From: Takakia lepidozioides
Taxonomy: Eukaryota; Streptophyta; Takakiopsida; Takakiales; Takakiaceae
Assembly: GCA_030704615.1 (NCBI GenBank)
Contig: CM060733.1
Span: 9,240,001 to 9,304,000, forward strand
DNA: 64,000 bases
Reading direction: 5' to 3'
Positions 1 through 11,070 of the stretch are shown here, piece after piece; position 1 is the first letter of the stretch, and the number at the start of each line of letters is the position of its first letter. The notes below the pieces were generated by a model. That model was given only the letters and a program-made list of their open reading frames with translations, did no database searches and was not told where the DNA came from. The translations under genes and the position numbers were made by a program.

Positions 1-296
1 TAGGTCAAATACCCAGGGCATACCATAGATTATGGTTTGGGGCTCCCATTTCGTATCAGGCCGTTACACTAAAACAAAAAACAAAAAAACAAAAAAATAA
101 ATAAATATATCTTTTTTGCCTTATATACGTCTATTTGTCTTGATCGTGAATGATCGTGGATTTGGCATCATGTAGCTAAGGCCAAAAGGTGGAAAAAAAT
201 AAAAAAAATAAAAAAATCTTACATCAATTGTATGTGTAGGTGTTGGGAACCATGATCGTTGATGATCATGGTAGCACTACCTTTTACAGTATTGCC

Positions 297-412
297 CTGA
301 TAGTGGAAAAGAGAAGAAAGAAGACTCTGGCCGAGGCCGGCGTAACTAAGAGCCACTTCGTCTTACAGCTACTGCCCCTTTTCAGGAGTGAGCACTATCT
401 GATAGTGGAAAA
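297..412 (-). mobile_element. Very short SINE-like element, copy 1
   Basis: An 88 bp insert (311-398) is bounded by a perfect 14 bp direct repeat, CTGATAGTGGAAAA, at 297-310 and 399-412. That pattern is expected of target-primed insertion. Read on the minus strand, the insert ends in a pyrimidine-rich tract after the core AGTGGCTCTTAGTTACGCCG. The same core occurs at 3421-3507 and 4095-4172. I see no convincing Pol III box, so this may be the 3' part of a longer family. What it derives from is unknown. Confidence 0.7.
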
Positions 413-512
413 AATAAAAGTTTCCATGTCTACAACCTTTCTGTCAGTCTGACAAATATCTAATTTCCTGCGGTATTAGGTCTGCTTTCGCCTGACCTCG
501 GGTATATGTCTT

Positions 513-605
513 CTTTCTTTGCAATATCACCTTGCGCTCACGCTTACAAAGCGTGAGCCCAAGCTCACGGTCTGTTGGAAAAGCGTGAGCCTAACTCACA
601 GGCTC
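513..605. repeat. Cluster of GCGTGAGCC / GGCTCACGC motifs
   Basis: Several direct and inverted copies of a GTGAGC/GCTCAC motif are packed into about 90 bp and could form hairpins. This lies just upstream of the Harbinger transposase relic. I cannot say whether it is part of that element. Confidence 0.4.
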
Positions 606-636
606 ACAAGGCTAGGCTCACGTCGTAGCTGCGCTG

Positions 637-1422
637 GAATTAATGCAATAGTAGCAGAATTTGAAGCTTTACATGGGATTCATTATGTGAAGGGATCGTA
701 GATGGTCGTCACATTCCCATTACTGGACCTAGCATTGATCATGTTTCATACTATTGTCGTAAATGATACCACTCAGCATTATTGTAAGGGGTGGTAGATG
801 CAAAATGTAAATTTTGGGACTATGATTTTGGGTGGGCTGGTCGTAGTCACGATTGGGCTCTCTTCCAAAGAACGGAGATTGGAAAAATCACGATGAAATG
901 TGTTTTTTTGCCCTATAAACTCATTGGAGACGTAGTATATCCAATGCGTCCATGGTTCTATTCACCTTTTAAAGGTGAGGAAAATGGATTGTCTCGAGAA
1001 AAAACCGATTGGAATTTCATCCAATCCAGTACTCGAATGGCAGTTGAGAGGGTATTTGGAATACTGAAGAGAAGGTGGAGAATTCTACTGAAAAGTTTGG
1101 ACATGTCATTGCGTCACTTACCGGATGTTATCACAACATGCATTTGTTTGCATAACTTATGCATAATTCATCATGACAATTTGACATGAAATGGGCTAAG
1201 CAAGCAGAGGATCAGGGTATGCAACAAGAAGCCAACACTTTGTTGGGCAATTTCAAACAAAATGGCATGTTTCACATGGCTGAGAATACAATCAAACAAA
1301 TGTGGTGGCTACGACAACTAAAAATACGAGTGGAGGTTGAAAGAGACTTTGACTCTAATTCAAATTCAGATGAAGATCATGAACATAATTATAAGGCAAG
1401 AAGGAGAATGAAGTGTAAGTGA
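637..1422 (+). pseudogene. PIF/Harbinger transposase relic
   Basis: This is a decayed DDE transposase of the PIF/Harbinger superfamily. Reading across three frames gives the family motifs in order: VAEFEALHGIHYVKG (ends near 700), then after a frameshift IVDGRHIPITGP with the first catalytic Asp, GRSHDWALFQ with the second Asp (about 836), and AVERVFGILKRRW with the catalytic Glu (about 1040), followed by the usual LPDVITTCICLHNLC segment. In-frame stops occur at about 769 (TGA) and 784 (TAA). A further frameshift near 1186 leads into the C-terminal tail (EANTLLGNFKQNGMFHMA). The N-terminal HTH part was not recognised. It cannot encode an active protein as it stands. Confidence 0.85.
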
Positions 1423-1620
1423 AAAAAATGCTTGCCGAGTCTACAGTTGCCTATGAAATATTGGCCAATACATTTTAGGAAACCAAAATAAAAAGAGAAG
1501 CCAAAGTCATTTATCTTGGTACATCTGATTCTGAATCTGAGTAGACTCTCTAGAAATCAAAGCTTGTCTATAAATCGATCCATTTGGCGGTCCATTCTCT
1601 ACAATAAAGCATTGGTCTTT

Positions 1621-2960
1621 TCAGAATTCATTACTATGATGCCCGCTATTTTCCACCATGTTCCCAAATATCCGAAGAGCTTGGTCATGAAATTTTTGTT
1701 TGATTTTTCCAGCCATTAGTGGGATTGATTCGGGGGTGGATTCTTTTTTTCCCTCACTGATCACCAAAGTGTCTGTACTGTCTTGAGGTAATTCAATGTC
1801 GTTTGCTGATGCACACACATGTTTTATAACTGACCCGGTTTATGCCACCATTGATCAATTGAATTATATAATTTGCTTTCATGACGTCCATCCCCTGACA
1901 TACCATTGGCTACTTTGTCTACTTTGTATTCGCTTGAAGAAAGGGTTGAATTTTTTTTTGTAAACAACATTTGATTTTGTGAAACCTGGAATGGTAGCCA
2001 CAATTCGAGCATAGAGCTTTAACCACATATCCATACCTACAAAACACCCAAACAAAATATGTGGAAAATTAGATGGTAAATTGATACTAGATCGACTAGT
2101 TGTATCAATATATATAGTATTAGTTGTACTAATCTCTAGTAATATAATATATTAGATATTAGACATCTAATATCTAGTAATACTAGTTGTACCAATAAGT
2201 TTGATAAAGAGTACAACTAAATGCTAAAATAAAGTGGGTACAATATAATTACTGGTGTGTTGTATTGGAAGGAGGGTTCCAGTGAAGAGAAGGATGCCCC
2301 ATATTATACACCTCATTGTACAAAGTAATATGCTTAGGTAATTGATAAATACAAGCTGCCCCACAATTTATACTTTGTAAGTACTATAGTTAGGTTGATT
2401 ACAATAGTCAAATGTGTATGTGGTTGGAGGAGGAAAACGAATGCTTGAAAGAAGCTCGAGATACTCTTTAAGCTAAGCTCAAGGCCAATTGTACGATGAT
2501 TGTCATTGCAAGGACTAATTGACGTTGGACTGATTGTCTTTGCTGGTAGAGTGTCATAGTATAATACATAGGATACTTATGGTATCCCTATAAATACTAA
2601 AAATTGACTAATTAAATAGGGTTTGGGGTTTTGTGTGTCATTTACAAGCCTACAAAGATAAAAAATAAATAATCTAACCTTGTTTTTTTGCCATTCTTGA
2701 AATAATCAGGTTCAATTTCACCACGAAGTGTAATCAACACCTCTACATCCGCATATGTTCAATTTTTCTTAGCATCATCGTTTCCATCTCCATCGAATTC
2801 TTTTTTTGTTGTCACCTTCCACATGACCTTATTTCTTGGTGCGCCTCGTTTCTGTTTGGTAGGAGCAATGTTAATTTCCACATCACCATGTTCATTTTCT
2901 TGGGGATTACGGTGTGAACATGCAACCCTTCTTTTATCTCCCTACTAATTTCTCTCTCAC
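1621..2960 (-). pseudogene. Possible Harbinger accessory (trihelix/Myb-like) ORF relic
   Basis: Coding-looking pieces lie on the strand opposite the transposase. Between about 2923 and 2679 the minus strand reads a Lys/Arg-rich stretch, one in-frame TGA, then ADVEVLITLRGEIEPDYFKN, ending at a plausible donor (AAG|GTTAGA). The last segment resembles the start of the trihelix/Myb-like domain of the second protein encoded by PIF/Harbinger elements. Further downstream pieces at 2012-1824 and 1818-1621 are acidic and unassigned. Convergent transposase and accessory ORFs are usual in this superfamily, so context supports the idea, but the match is short. Confidence 0.35.
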
Positions 2961-3408
2961 CTCCCAGCCTCCACCAATATCATGTTGATGAGTCACAACT
3001 AGATCTGGATCTTTCTAAAAGAGACACTGTTGCCGGAATGTTCACTGTACTATCAACACTTTGTTGGAATGGCTGAAAAGCATTCGCTTCCCCAAACCTA
3101 TCGATTGCAAAAATTGCATTTTCGGCATTGCTACCTTCACCAACAAAGATAGGGAAAATTTGTGAGTAGCCGTCCATGAGAATAACCACATAAAGATAAA
3201 AGCGGCGTACCGTCTCGGGGAGATCATTCCTTATCATTTTGGTAGACACGTGAGATAAAATGGTATTTTCTTTGGGGTATTAATTAATTATTATTTTAAT
3301 TTTTTCTACACCCTATAATTATATAATTTTCTAATATACATATTTTTTAGTAGGCTATTTTTTTAATATTCAGCAGCAACCATGAATATTTGATATGTTA
3401 TATTAATA

Positions 3409-3519
3409 TAAAAATAAAATATTGGGCCCCCTCTCGAAAGGGGGTAGTAACCGCAAGGTAAAGTGGCTCTTAGTTATGCCGGTTTAGGCCGGAGTCTTCT
3501 CTCTCTCTAAAAATAAAAT
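3409..3519 (+). mobile_element. Very short SINE-like element, copy 2
   Basis: An 87 bp insert (3421-3507) lies between perfect 12 bp direct repeats TAAAAATAAAAT at 3409-3420 and 3508-3519. The insert shows the core GTGGCTCTTAGTTATGCCGG and a CTCTCTCTC 3' end, and lies on the plus strand, opposite to copies 1 and 3. Similarity to copy 3 is high in the central 60 bp. Confidence 0.7.
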
Positions 3520-4083
3520 AAAATAAATTACAAAGCAAAAACTTGCATTTTACATTCCCAGATTGGTTGTGTCCACACTGCTTGGGATAGAGGCAGTGGA
3601 CATGACTGGAGGCAGCTAACAAGACATGGGAGCAAACTTGCATTTTACATATCATTATTTGCTAGAAACAAACTCATTTATATTAGCGTCACTATGGACA
3701 TCAACGAGGGTAAATATATTTTGACCTTTATCGTAAGTCATAATTACTGAACTAGTAATAGAATCAATATCTATCCATTTACTATCAGTGACATCGTACT
3801 TGAACTTCAGATATAATGTAGACTTAGAGAAGTAATTTAGCACTACCATGATAGTGGTTGTGGGTTTGTTCAAGAGATCTACTGGCTGACGAGAGATCCC
3901 CCATCTAGTGCCCACATTCCTCCTCATCTTCTGTACCTATCCACCAGGTACTCTGATCCACACCAACAGAAACTGATCGCTACCAAATTGCCGTCAAACC
4001 AGGAAACCCTAAACCAAAATCCAAGTTCCACTTGCATCCATAGACTGCTTGACACGTGTCTTTCAAAAATACCTCCACCCTAT

Positions 4084-4183
4084 GAGTAATTCTAGAGAGA
4101 GAGAAGACTCCGGCCGAAGCCGACGTAACTAAGAGTCACTTCACCTTGCGCCTACTGCCCCCTGTCGGAGGTGAGTAATTCTA
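4084..4183 (-). mobile_element. Very short SINE-like element, copy 3
   Basis: A 78 bp insert (4095-4172) is flanked by perfect 11 bp direct repeats GAGTAATTCTA at 4084-4094 and 4173-4183. The plus strand starts with GAGAGAGAGAAGACTCCGG, the complement of the 3' end of copy 2. Three copies with three different target duplications show independent insertions rather than duplication of the region. Confidence 0.7.
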
Positions 4184-4633
4184 AATAAAATGTAATTGCA
4201 GCCTTTAACCTCTACCCTATATTCATTTAAATGCTCCCGCCTATATTTCTCATACCCAATATTACTCTGAAAAATGTTCTAATTTATATAACACCATATT
4301 ATTTTTTGTACGTTAGGTGGTAATTTTTGGAAATGGACCCCCCAAGCGTACCGTGAAGTAACACAAATTTTGGAGGCTCTCTTCCCGCGTTGTTGTGGTG
4401 ATTTCATCCAACGGTCATGATCAAACAAAAATATTATATTTTAATAACAAACTTCTTGGCTGGCTAGAGAGTGTGGAGAGTTGGGTCTCCATTTCAGAAG
4501 GGTTCATTTTTCTTGGGTTGGCCCAGGAAGTTGGTGCCAAAACTTATGCTGCGACCGTCGATATTGGCGTTGCAGACGTTTAATTGTTTTTTAAAAAATA
4601 AAATAAAATGACCATCAATATTGGCGGTTGGAG

Positions 4634-5010
4634 TACCGTAGAGGTCGCTCTATTTCGACTTTAATTAATTCATTTTAAGATATGATGAATCTCTTAAAAT
4701 TTTACCCTGGAAGCTGTAGATGAAAGATGAGAATAATTTTCATTTTAAAAAGTGAACTTTGGGGGAACAAAAATAAAAAAAATAAAATACAGAATGTAAA
4801 AACATTACAGTAGTGAGTGCTAATACTAATTACTTACTAATTACAAACTACTTACTAATGAAATTTAATGACAAATACAGAATTCCAGAAAAATCTGATG
4901 AAGCTTAGATGAAAAAATTAATATTGTCATTAGGCCTACCGAACCTGGCGACCTGTATGTATTTAATGATTCCGGCAGGGGTCCGTCGAAATAGAGCAAC
5001 CTCTACGGTA
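4634..5010. mobile_element. Small inverted-repeat element (MITE-like)
   Basis: A 26 bp inverted repeat borders a 377 bp segment: TACCGTAGAGGTCGCTCTAT... at 4634-4659 and its complement at 4985-5010, with a single mismatch. No coding sequence is evident inside. I could not identify a convincing target-site duplication, so the superfamily is open. Confidence 0.55.
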
Positions 5011-5158
5011 ATTTGCAAAAAAATCATTGTGAAGCCACCATGTCTTTGACAAAGCACATGGCGGATTAGGTGGCCATTTTTTACCATAACTTATTTTTTC
5101 TGATATTTCGGTAAAACCGATGAGACGCGGGTCACATCAACGTCATGTCTGACGTGAC

Positions 5159-5473
5159 GTGTGTAACCCTGATCGAAAGGTGTATTTACAAGATGTAAAT
5201 TTGCGTGCATGTGTCATGCAAGATATGTCAAAAATCATGTATAGTACTGCAAAAAGCGAGGATGACGCAGGTGAAACATGGGCAGTGTGCGAACTTGTGA
5301 ATTTGTGTTTCAAGTACCCCACTGTAAGTGAATTTTGTGACTACTTGGAGCAGGAGTGGGTTCCTAAAGCTAAGATGTGGACAATGGGTTCTCGCAACAT
5401 TCCATACGCAAGACAAGACACAAACACCACCATTGAAGCTTATCGTGGCAATCTGAAGGCACAACTGAAATGA
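5159..5473 (+). pseudogene. MULE/SWIM-type transposase-like fragment
   Basis: An open stretch of 104 residues without an ATG start. It carries segments typical of a plant transposase-derived family with SWIM-type relatives: DMSKIMYSTAKSEDDAGE, FCDYLEQEWVPKAKMW and RNIPYARQDTNTTIEAYRGN. The last motif recurs at about 46270-46330, where the protein continues further (GNLKARLSSGKQRLDGRR), so both are pieces of one family. The reading frame ends abruptly after GNLKAQLK. Family assignment is from memory of such motifs and is moderate. Confidence 0.45.
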
Positions 5474-7900
5474 TGCACAAAGAACAAACTGATCATCTAC
5501 TACATTAATGGTATGTTGTAACTCACGATCCCCCTCAGTTTCCAACATTGTAAAATTGTTAATCACCTGATCCAAAGCTACATCACAACAATAGAGTCTT
5601 GTAAGATATCATAACCCTACATCTTGCATAGCCTCAATGCAAATTCAGAATTCAGCAGAGCACTATCATGCTCGTACTGGATAACATCATTGAGAGTGTA
5701 ATAGCAGAATGTAAAGGACCAGACAACAACAAAAGCATAAATGTAGCATTGTAGCAAAATCAACCTCATTAATGTGGTATTGAAGAACATCTCTCCTGAC
5801 GACCCACAGAAGTAATTTTCAATGGTGTCCAACATCTGTCAAAGATAAAGAATCACATTTCTTTCAGCGCAGTTTGTTCATAGCCCATACATACGAGACT
5901 TATAACGTACGCCAATGCTAGCCACACAGGCAGTTATGGCCCATGTGTATGGTAGAACTGGACCAGCCAAATAATTTGATAGAACGTTGGACAAGTGGGA
6001 GGATGATTATGCATCATACAACCCAATACATTGGAGCATGTTGAATGCGTTGCGAATGTCTGATGGGACTCAACAAAATAAAGCCTAGAAAACAATATTG
6101 GATGAATCTGGAATGGAGCATTTGTCATATACAGTTTCTCGAATGATACCCGGTCCTACATTTGTTAAAGATGCAAATGCATTCATGAGTTGGGAGGTAA
6201 AGTTGAACAGTTGTTTTCTTAATTACTTGTATATCATGTATGTATATAGAAGATGCCCCTAATAGCTCTATGTTTTGTAGATATACCAAGTGCTATTTGA
6301 AAATTATAGGCTTCTTGGCGATGCACTATGCTTAGGATTTTGTTTTAGCATTGAAAGTCTGAAGTATGCAGAGCACATTGATCCATATGCCATCAAAAGA
6401 GCAGATATTCAACAGCTTGAATCATTAGACATAAGTTATATTTTCTGTAGACATTGATGTGGAGGCAATCGATTTTTTAAATTGTTGTCACTTTCTGGGG
6501 CTATCTATGGCTATGGAGGTACAATCATCATATTCTATCATTTGTAAACATGTTGAATTTGTGATGTTCAGTAGATCTCATATTTCAATGACTCTTCACT
6601 AAAGATGATATATGCAATTCTAATTTCTCTCTGTTGTGACAAACATGACGTATGGAGAACACCATCGCTTGAGCCGTTTCATTACTGGATCCAAGTTTCT
6701 CTCTTTTGAGAGCATCATATTGAAGGACAATCTCATATCGGTACGGATTATTATCCCAAAGCGTCGGTGTGCAACAAACTGTTAAAATTATCATTCTTAT
6801 ACGACACTGAGGAAGAGATGCAAATCAAATTAAACATTTCAACCATTCACTCTGGATGGGGGAGGGCATAAGCAAGATTTGGAATGACTCGTTGTTTAGG
6901 TAGGGTCTAGACAAGTGCTTGCATATGGGAGCAACTCGTATCAGATCAGCCCGTATCATATCTCTACTCCACATCCTACCCTGTCTCCATGAACTTATGT
7001 AGGTGAAAGTGGGGAGTGTGCAACTTGCAGTGTCTTATGGCCCCTGAAACTAATGTAGTTTCTACTTTTTGAGTGTGGAATTCGAGACCTATGTTGGAGT
7101 GTGACCCTCCTTGCAGCATTCCAAGCAGACTGACATTTGGGGGTGCTACTTCCAACGGAGCATAATTTTTTTTTATGATTTTCCTCAGTACACTGTACCT
7201 TGACTGTTGACATATCCATAACTTTTTGTTAGGTTGATGTCATCCCATACCTCCTCCATATGAGAAGTGAGAATACCTCATCACTTTAATGCTGTGAGAA
7301 TTGCAGCGTCTAACATAAAAGGTACCTTACAAGTTGGCCCAACAGGTTTGCACTTTGCTCTCCACGATTACTTTCTTGATGATACTAAAACCCACTCTGG
7401 ATGAGCTTGTGAAGAAGAAAATGAAGCAAGAATGGTAGCGGAAAGCCTCTCAAGTATGGATATGACCTAGGCAGGGCAACAACAGGGTGTGGTACAACTG
7501 CTTGCAGTGCCAGTGGAGTAAATCAGTTTATAATTCATTAGCTGCTCTATTGAAGTTGTTAGGAGTCTGAAGGACACGTTGACAGCAAGCACAGATACTA
7601 TCATGCCATTCCGTCACAAATATATGCGGGTACCATTCCATCACATTTCGATTTCAATATTTCTAAGTGTCGCCAATTTGGCTGGGAATTGGAGAATCTT
7701 TTAGGGTTTTCAGAAGCAGCTCTTTGGAAAAACTCCATGATTAGAGCGGTGGCATAAATTTCGAGCATGATGGAATATTTCATGCTAGCAATAACTTCTT
7801 GCATTTGGCTGCAAATTCATGTCAGAGTAAAGGGTACTACCACAACTCTTAGAAATGGCTATTCTGCAACACATGTCAAGGAATCTTATAAGAAGCACCC
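5474..7900. other. No gene recognised; exon-like scraps
   Basis: Short coding-looking pieces occur on the plus strand. One at about 6119-6196 ends in a GAG|GTAAAG donor-like site. One starts after a TAG at about 6279 and reads IYQVLFENYRLLGDALCLGF onward. A third at about 6454-6519 ends before GTACAA. They may be exons of a decayed gene that I do not recognise; they do not join into a supported model. The rest looks non-coding. Confidence 0.3.
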
Positions 7901-7904
7901 ACCA

Positions 7905-8560
7905 GTGTTACGCGGATATTTGATTCAGCCACAGACCCCCGGCGGGTCCCAACCCGGATCTGCCGGAGGTCAAAAAATCAAATATCTGCCTCCTATAAGA
8001 ACCGCCGGATGTGAAAAGATGGGATAAACGGATCCGGTTGAAAACCGGTGATTTTGTGTTTTTTTTAAATTTGATTTGAACCAGAACTAGTGGCCAAAAG
8101 AAGCAGATTACGAGCCCATATATCCGGAATTGAAAACCGGAGGTTATAATCCGGACAATAGCCGGTTATTCATTCACTTGATATAAAGGAGGTGGGCCAT
8201 AGTCATGAGCTGGCCTGTCTTCATTTCATTTCTACTCATCACGTTAAGAGGGACACGCATTTTTTCATTAGTATTCTTAATACATTAGATTTTTAGTTTG
8301 GGTTATTTTATGTTATAAAATAAAATTAGATTTGTTTGATAACCGGATACTGAACCGCCGGAGGCCATCCTGTCCATAACCGCATAGTTTTGTATAATTT
8401 GCTGCCAACCGACATGATATAAAAAAACGGAAAAGCTCCAAAACCCCGGAACCAGAGGATCTGAACACAAAGTTAAAGTTAACCATCCGTAACCGGCTGA
8501 TATTAAGAAAATCAAAGAACCGCACAACACTGGAACCTACCCACAAAGAACTGATAAACC
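7905..8560. repeat. CCGG-rich repetitive segment with hairpin
   Basis: The segment is rich in AACCGG and CCGGA motifs on both strands. GCGGATATTTGATT near 7912 pairs with AATCAAATATCTGC near 7976 to give a hairpin about 80 bp long. Overlapping ORFs on the minus strand (8303-8546) are low-complexity and have no family signature. It is probably part of an unidentified mobile element. Confidence 0.3.
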
Positions 8561-9154
8561 AAACTTACACAGACTATGCAATATATTCACTTGTCAGTAG
8601 GAGGGGTGGTGAATTAGGCAGTGTATCAGGAAGGAGTGGTGAATCCACCACTACCACATCACCATCACTATTTGGAAGGCACAACCAGTCGCAAAGAAAC
8701 TCCACCAGACTGGTTTGCCTACTTTCAAATGCAGCATACAGGCATCAACTTATGAAGTAGCCAATAGATTCCAATGTGCCGCTTACGAGTACAAAGTAGA
8801 AATTCCTAAAGTTACAAAAGAGAGATTTGCTCTTCCAGATGGCCCACTGCCTATCTGTATCTGCTGTGCAGCAGTCTATTTCCCTAATATCACAATAATT
8901 TTTTTTAACATATTAACTGTAGCTCAAAGTCTTGGGAAAAGATTTGTTTTTTTTTAATGTTAAAGGATACATCAAAAAGTGTACATTGCTTCTGGTCAGA
9001 GTCCTGCTGAACCAATACTGTAGCATGAACCTATTGCCACGCACAATTTCAAACGAGACTAATTATCCCATCTATGACATTGGAGCTCTCCAAATAAGAG
9101 ACCAAATAACTGAAAGTCCTCTACTCCAAGTTGAATGAAATGTGCAAGATCAAT

Positions 9155-9969
9155 TACAGTCTACCCTCCATAAATGTTCCCTCCATATCTGTTAACCCTC
9201 TTTATCTGTTATCTATTTTTTTACTCCCAAAGATTTTACAAAGCAAGTGTTAGGTGTTATGTGTTATGATATTTTCTTACTCCCTCCTTTACTAAATGGC
9301 CCTCGATAAGTGTTAATTTTTTTCAAACATATATATATATATAAGACTAGTACTTAGTTTAAGGTCATGACATATATCATTAAACATGTCAGCTTTTAAT
9401 TGAACTTAACATGGGATCATTCAAATTCTTTACTTCCACTAACATGGGACCATTAAAACAGTCAGCTACTGAAACAGATTTTACTAACATGAGCAGCTGT
9501 TTAATTTCACTAAAATGTGATCATTGAAACAGTCAGCTAATGAAATGGGCTCTCATTAATATAAGCAATTTTTTGTGACAGCTTGATGGTTCCTCGTGTG
9601 CCTTATTCAATTGTTCGAGAGGCTTTCGCCAATATTCATAGTTTTTTAGAGCAACGGGATGAAGATGTCATGAAGGTGATAAAAAAAATGCCGATCCTTG
9701 GATAAGGATATCACTAAGTTGCATGTACAAGACTATCGACAATCCACATTGGATTGGATTCCTACTTTGTTGTTGATGACCCTATGTAATACATATAATC
9801 ATTTTTTTCCCCATAAGTGTTACATTCCAGTTTTCAAGCTCTCTATAAGTGTTCCTTCTTTAAGTGTGATTTTTGAAATATTCTTATCTATATCTGTTAT
9901 GATGTTAAATATCTATATGTTACATTTCCTCTACTCCCCAGGTGCAACACATATAGAGGGTAGACTGTA
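9155..9969 (+). mobile_element. pogo/Tigger-like DNA transposon, deletion derivative
   Basis: An 811 bp element (9157-9967) has terminal inverted repeats beginning CAGTCTACCCTC, followed by CATA on the left and TATA on the right. It is bounded on both sides by TA (9155-9156 and 9968-9969), the target duplication of the Tc1/mariner-pogo group. The TIR resembles plant pogo-like elements, which begin CAGT and contain ACCTCTATA. Inside are remnants of a transposase C-terminus (see 9583-9768). Most of the transposase is absent, so the element is non-autonomous. Confidence 0.75.
9583..9768 (+). pseudogene. C-terminal remnant of pogo-type transposase
   Basis: The plus strand reads REAFANIHSFLEQRDEDV in one frame up to a TAA near 9705. 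After a one-base shift it continues LDKDITKLHVQDYRQSTLD. This matches the tail of Tigger/Jerky-like DDE transposases, where a short region with a FLxQR motif is followed by QxTLDxF. The catalytic core is missing. It lies inside the TA-flanked element, which supports the assignment. Confidence 0.6.
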
Positions 9970-10890
9970 CCTGAGAGCCAAGCAACTTCTAGACACAAAT
10001 TTTACTCCACATCTGAGTACAAGAGCAAGTAGCAATAACTGCAATCATGGTCTCAGGTACGCATATCTATTATAAGATCACATAGAGACCACAACCCGAT
10101 TCAAATTCACTTACTAGCACTGGAATGATGGTGCGAAAAACGAAGAAAGATATTTAAGAAAATCCAATTCACAAATGGACAACTGATCCGCTAACGGGAC
10201 AACGTTACATGGACAACTGATCCGCTATGCCATGTGTGGTGGGCCTGTCAACCTGCATGGACCCCGCCCGTCCACTCAAAAACTCATACCCGGAGACTTT
10301 GGAAAATTCCTGCTGGCAGGGAAATCAATTTTCTGGGGTGCTTTCAATTGGAGCATGTACAGGTCTTTGCAGGGTACACGGCTTCATCTCCGGGTCACTT
10401 CATCGTTTAAGGGTTAAAAAGCAAATGATACTTGGGAGTTTTGCTCACTAAGAAGAGGCATTCTTGCAACTGTAGTTGCTATACTCTGAGCAGGAGAATT
10501 GTATGATTAAGATTTTTGTAAGCAGGTTGCATGTAGAATTCTGCAGTACACGTAAGTTTGTCAGGCCCTGGTTGCTAACTTATTTTCCATGTAAAACAGG
10601 TGGAAATCAAAAGTGCAGTTCCCCGTTGTGTACTTCTGAAATTAATCCCGGGGAGGAGCACTCAGCAACTTCTTCTTTCTTGATGTACCAGTGCAAATGT
10701 AGCCTGGAGTTCTCCTCGGCTCTTACATAAATATACGTACCTAACAATGCTGGATTAGGCCACATTAACTTAGCCTGATTTTGCGGAGAGAGGTCACTTG
10801 TGTCGTCGTAGTAGAGCGACACGAGATTTTGTCAAGGTATAGTTTTGCGATAGCAAGAAATGTCCCCATGGGAGACACTCATAATTTTGT
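9970..10890. other. No gene recognised
   Basis: Open frames here (for example 10227-10451 and 10476-10730) have no ATG-led context, no splice logic and no recognisable family. Confidence 0.4.
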
Positions 10891-10894
10891 ACTG

Positions 10895-11070
10895 GACGGA
10901 CAACCAAGTTGTAGCCAAGTGCTAATGGGCCGGAAGTGGTTGTGGGTTCAATCCACCCTTGGTGTCACAAAGGTGTCCACCTTCCTAGCGGAAGGCAATA
11001 ACCCTTGGGGGGTGAAGAGATACCATAATTTACGCTTCTTTCGGGAGGCGTCAAATATTATTATTATTGT
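10895..11070 (+). mobile_element. tRNA-derived SINE, copy A
   Basis: The segment starts GGACAACCAAGTTGTAGCC-like and has a Pol III A-box-like TAGCCAAGTG and a B-box-like GGTTCAATCC about 45 bp apart. It ends in an ATT-rich repeat after GGGAGGCGTC. A second copy lies at 56435-56575 with the same order of blocks. Target-site duplications were not clear. Confidence 0.65.

Noticed and set aside
297-3519. Inverted copies at 311-398 and 3421-3507 as terminal inverted repeats of the Harbinger element between them
   Set aside because: Each copy has its own distinct direct repeats (14 bp and 12 bp), and a third copy lies outside the interval, so they are independent insertions.
8303-8546. Two overlapping minus-strand ORFs of 75-77 residues
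   Set aside because: Same DNA in two frames, repetitive CCGG-rich context, no domain.
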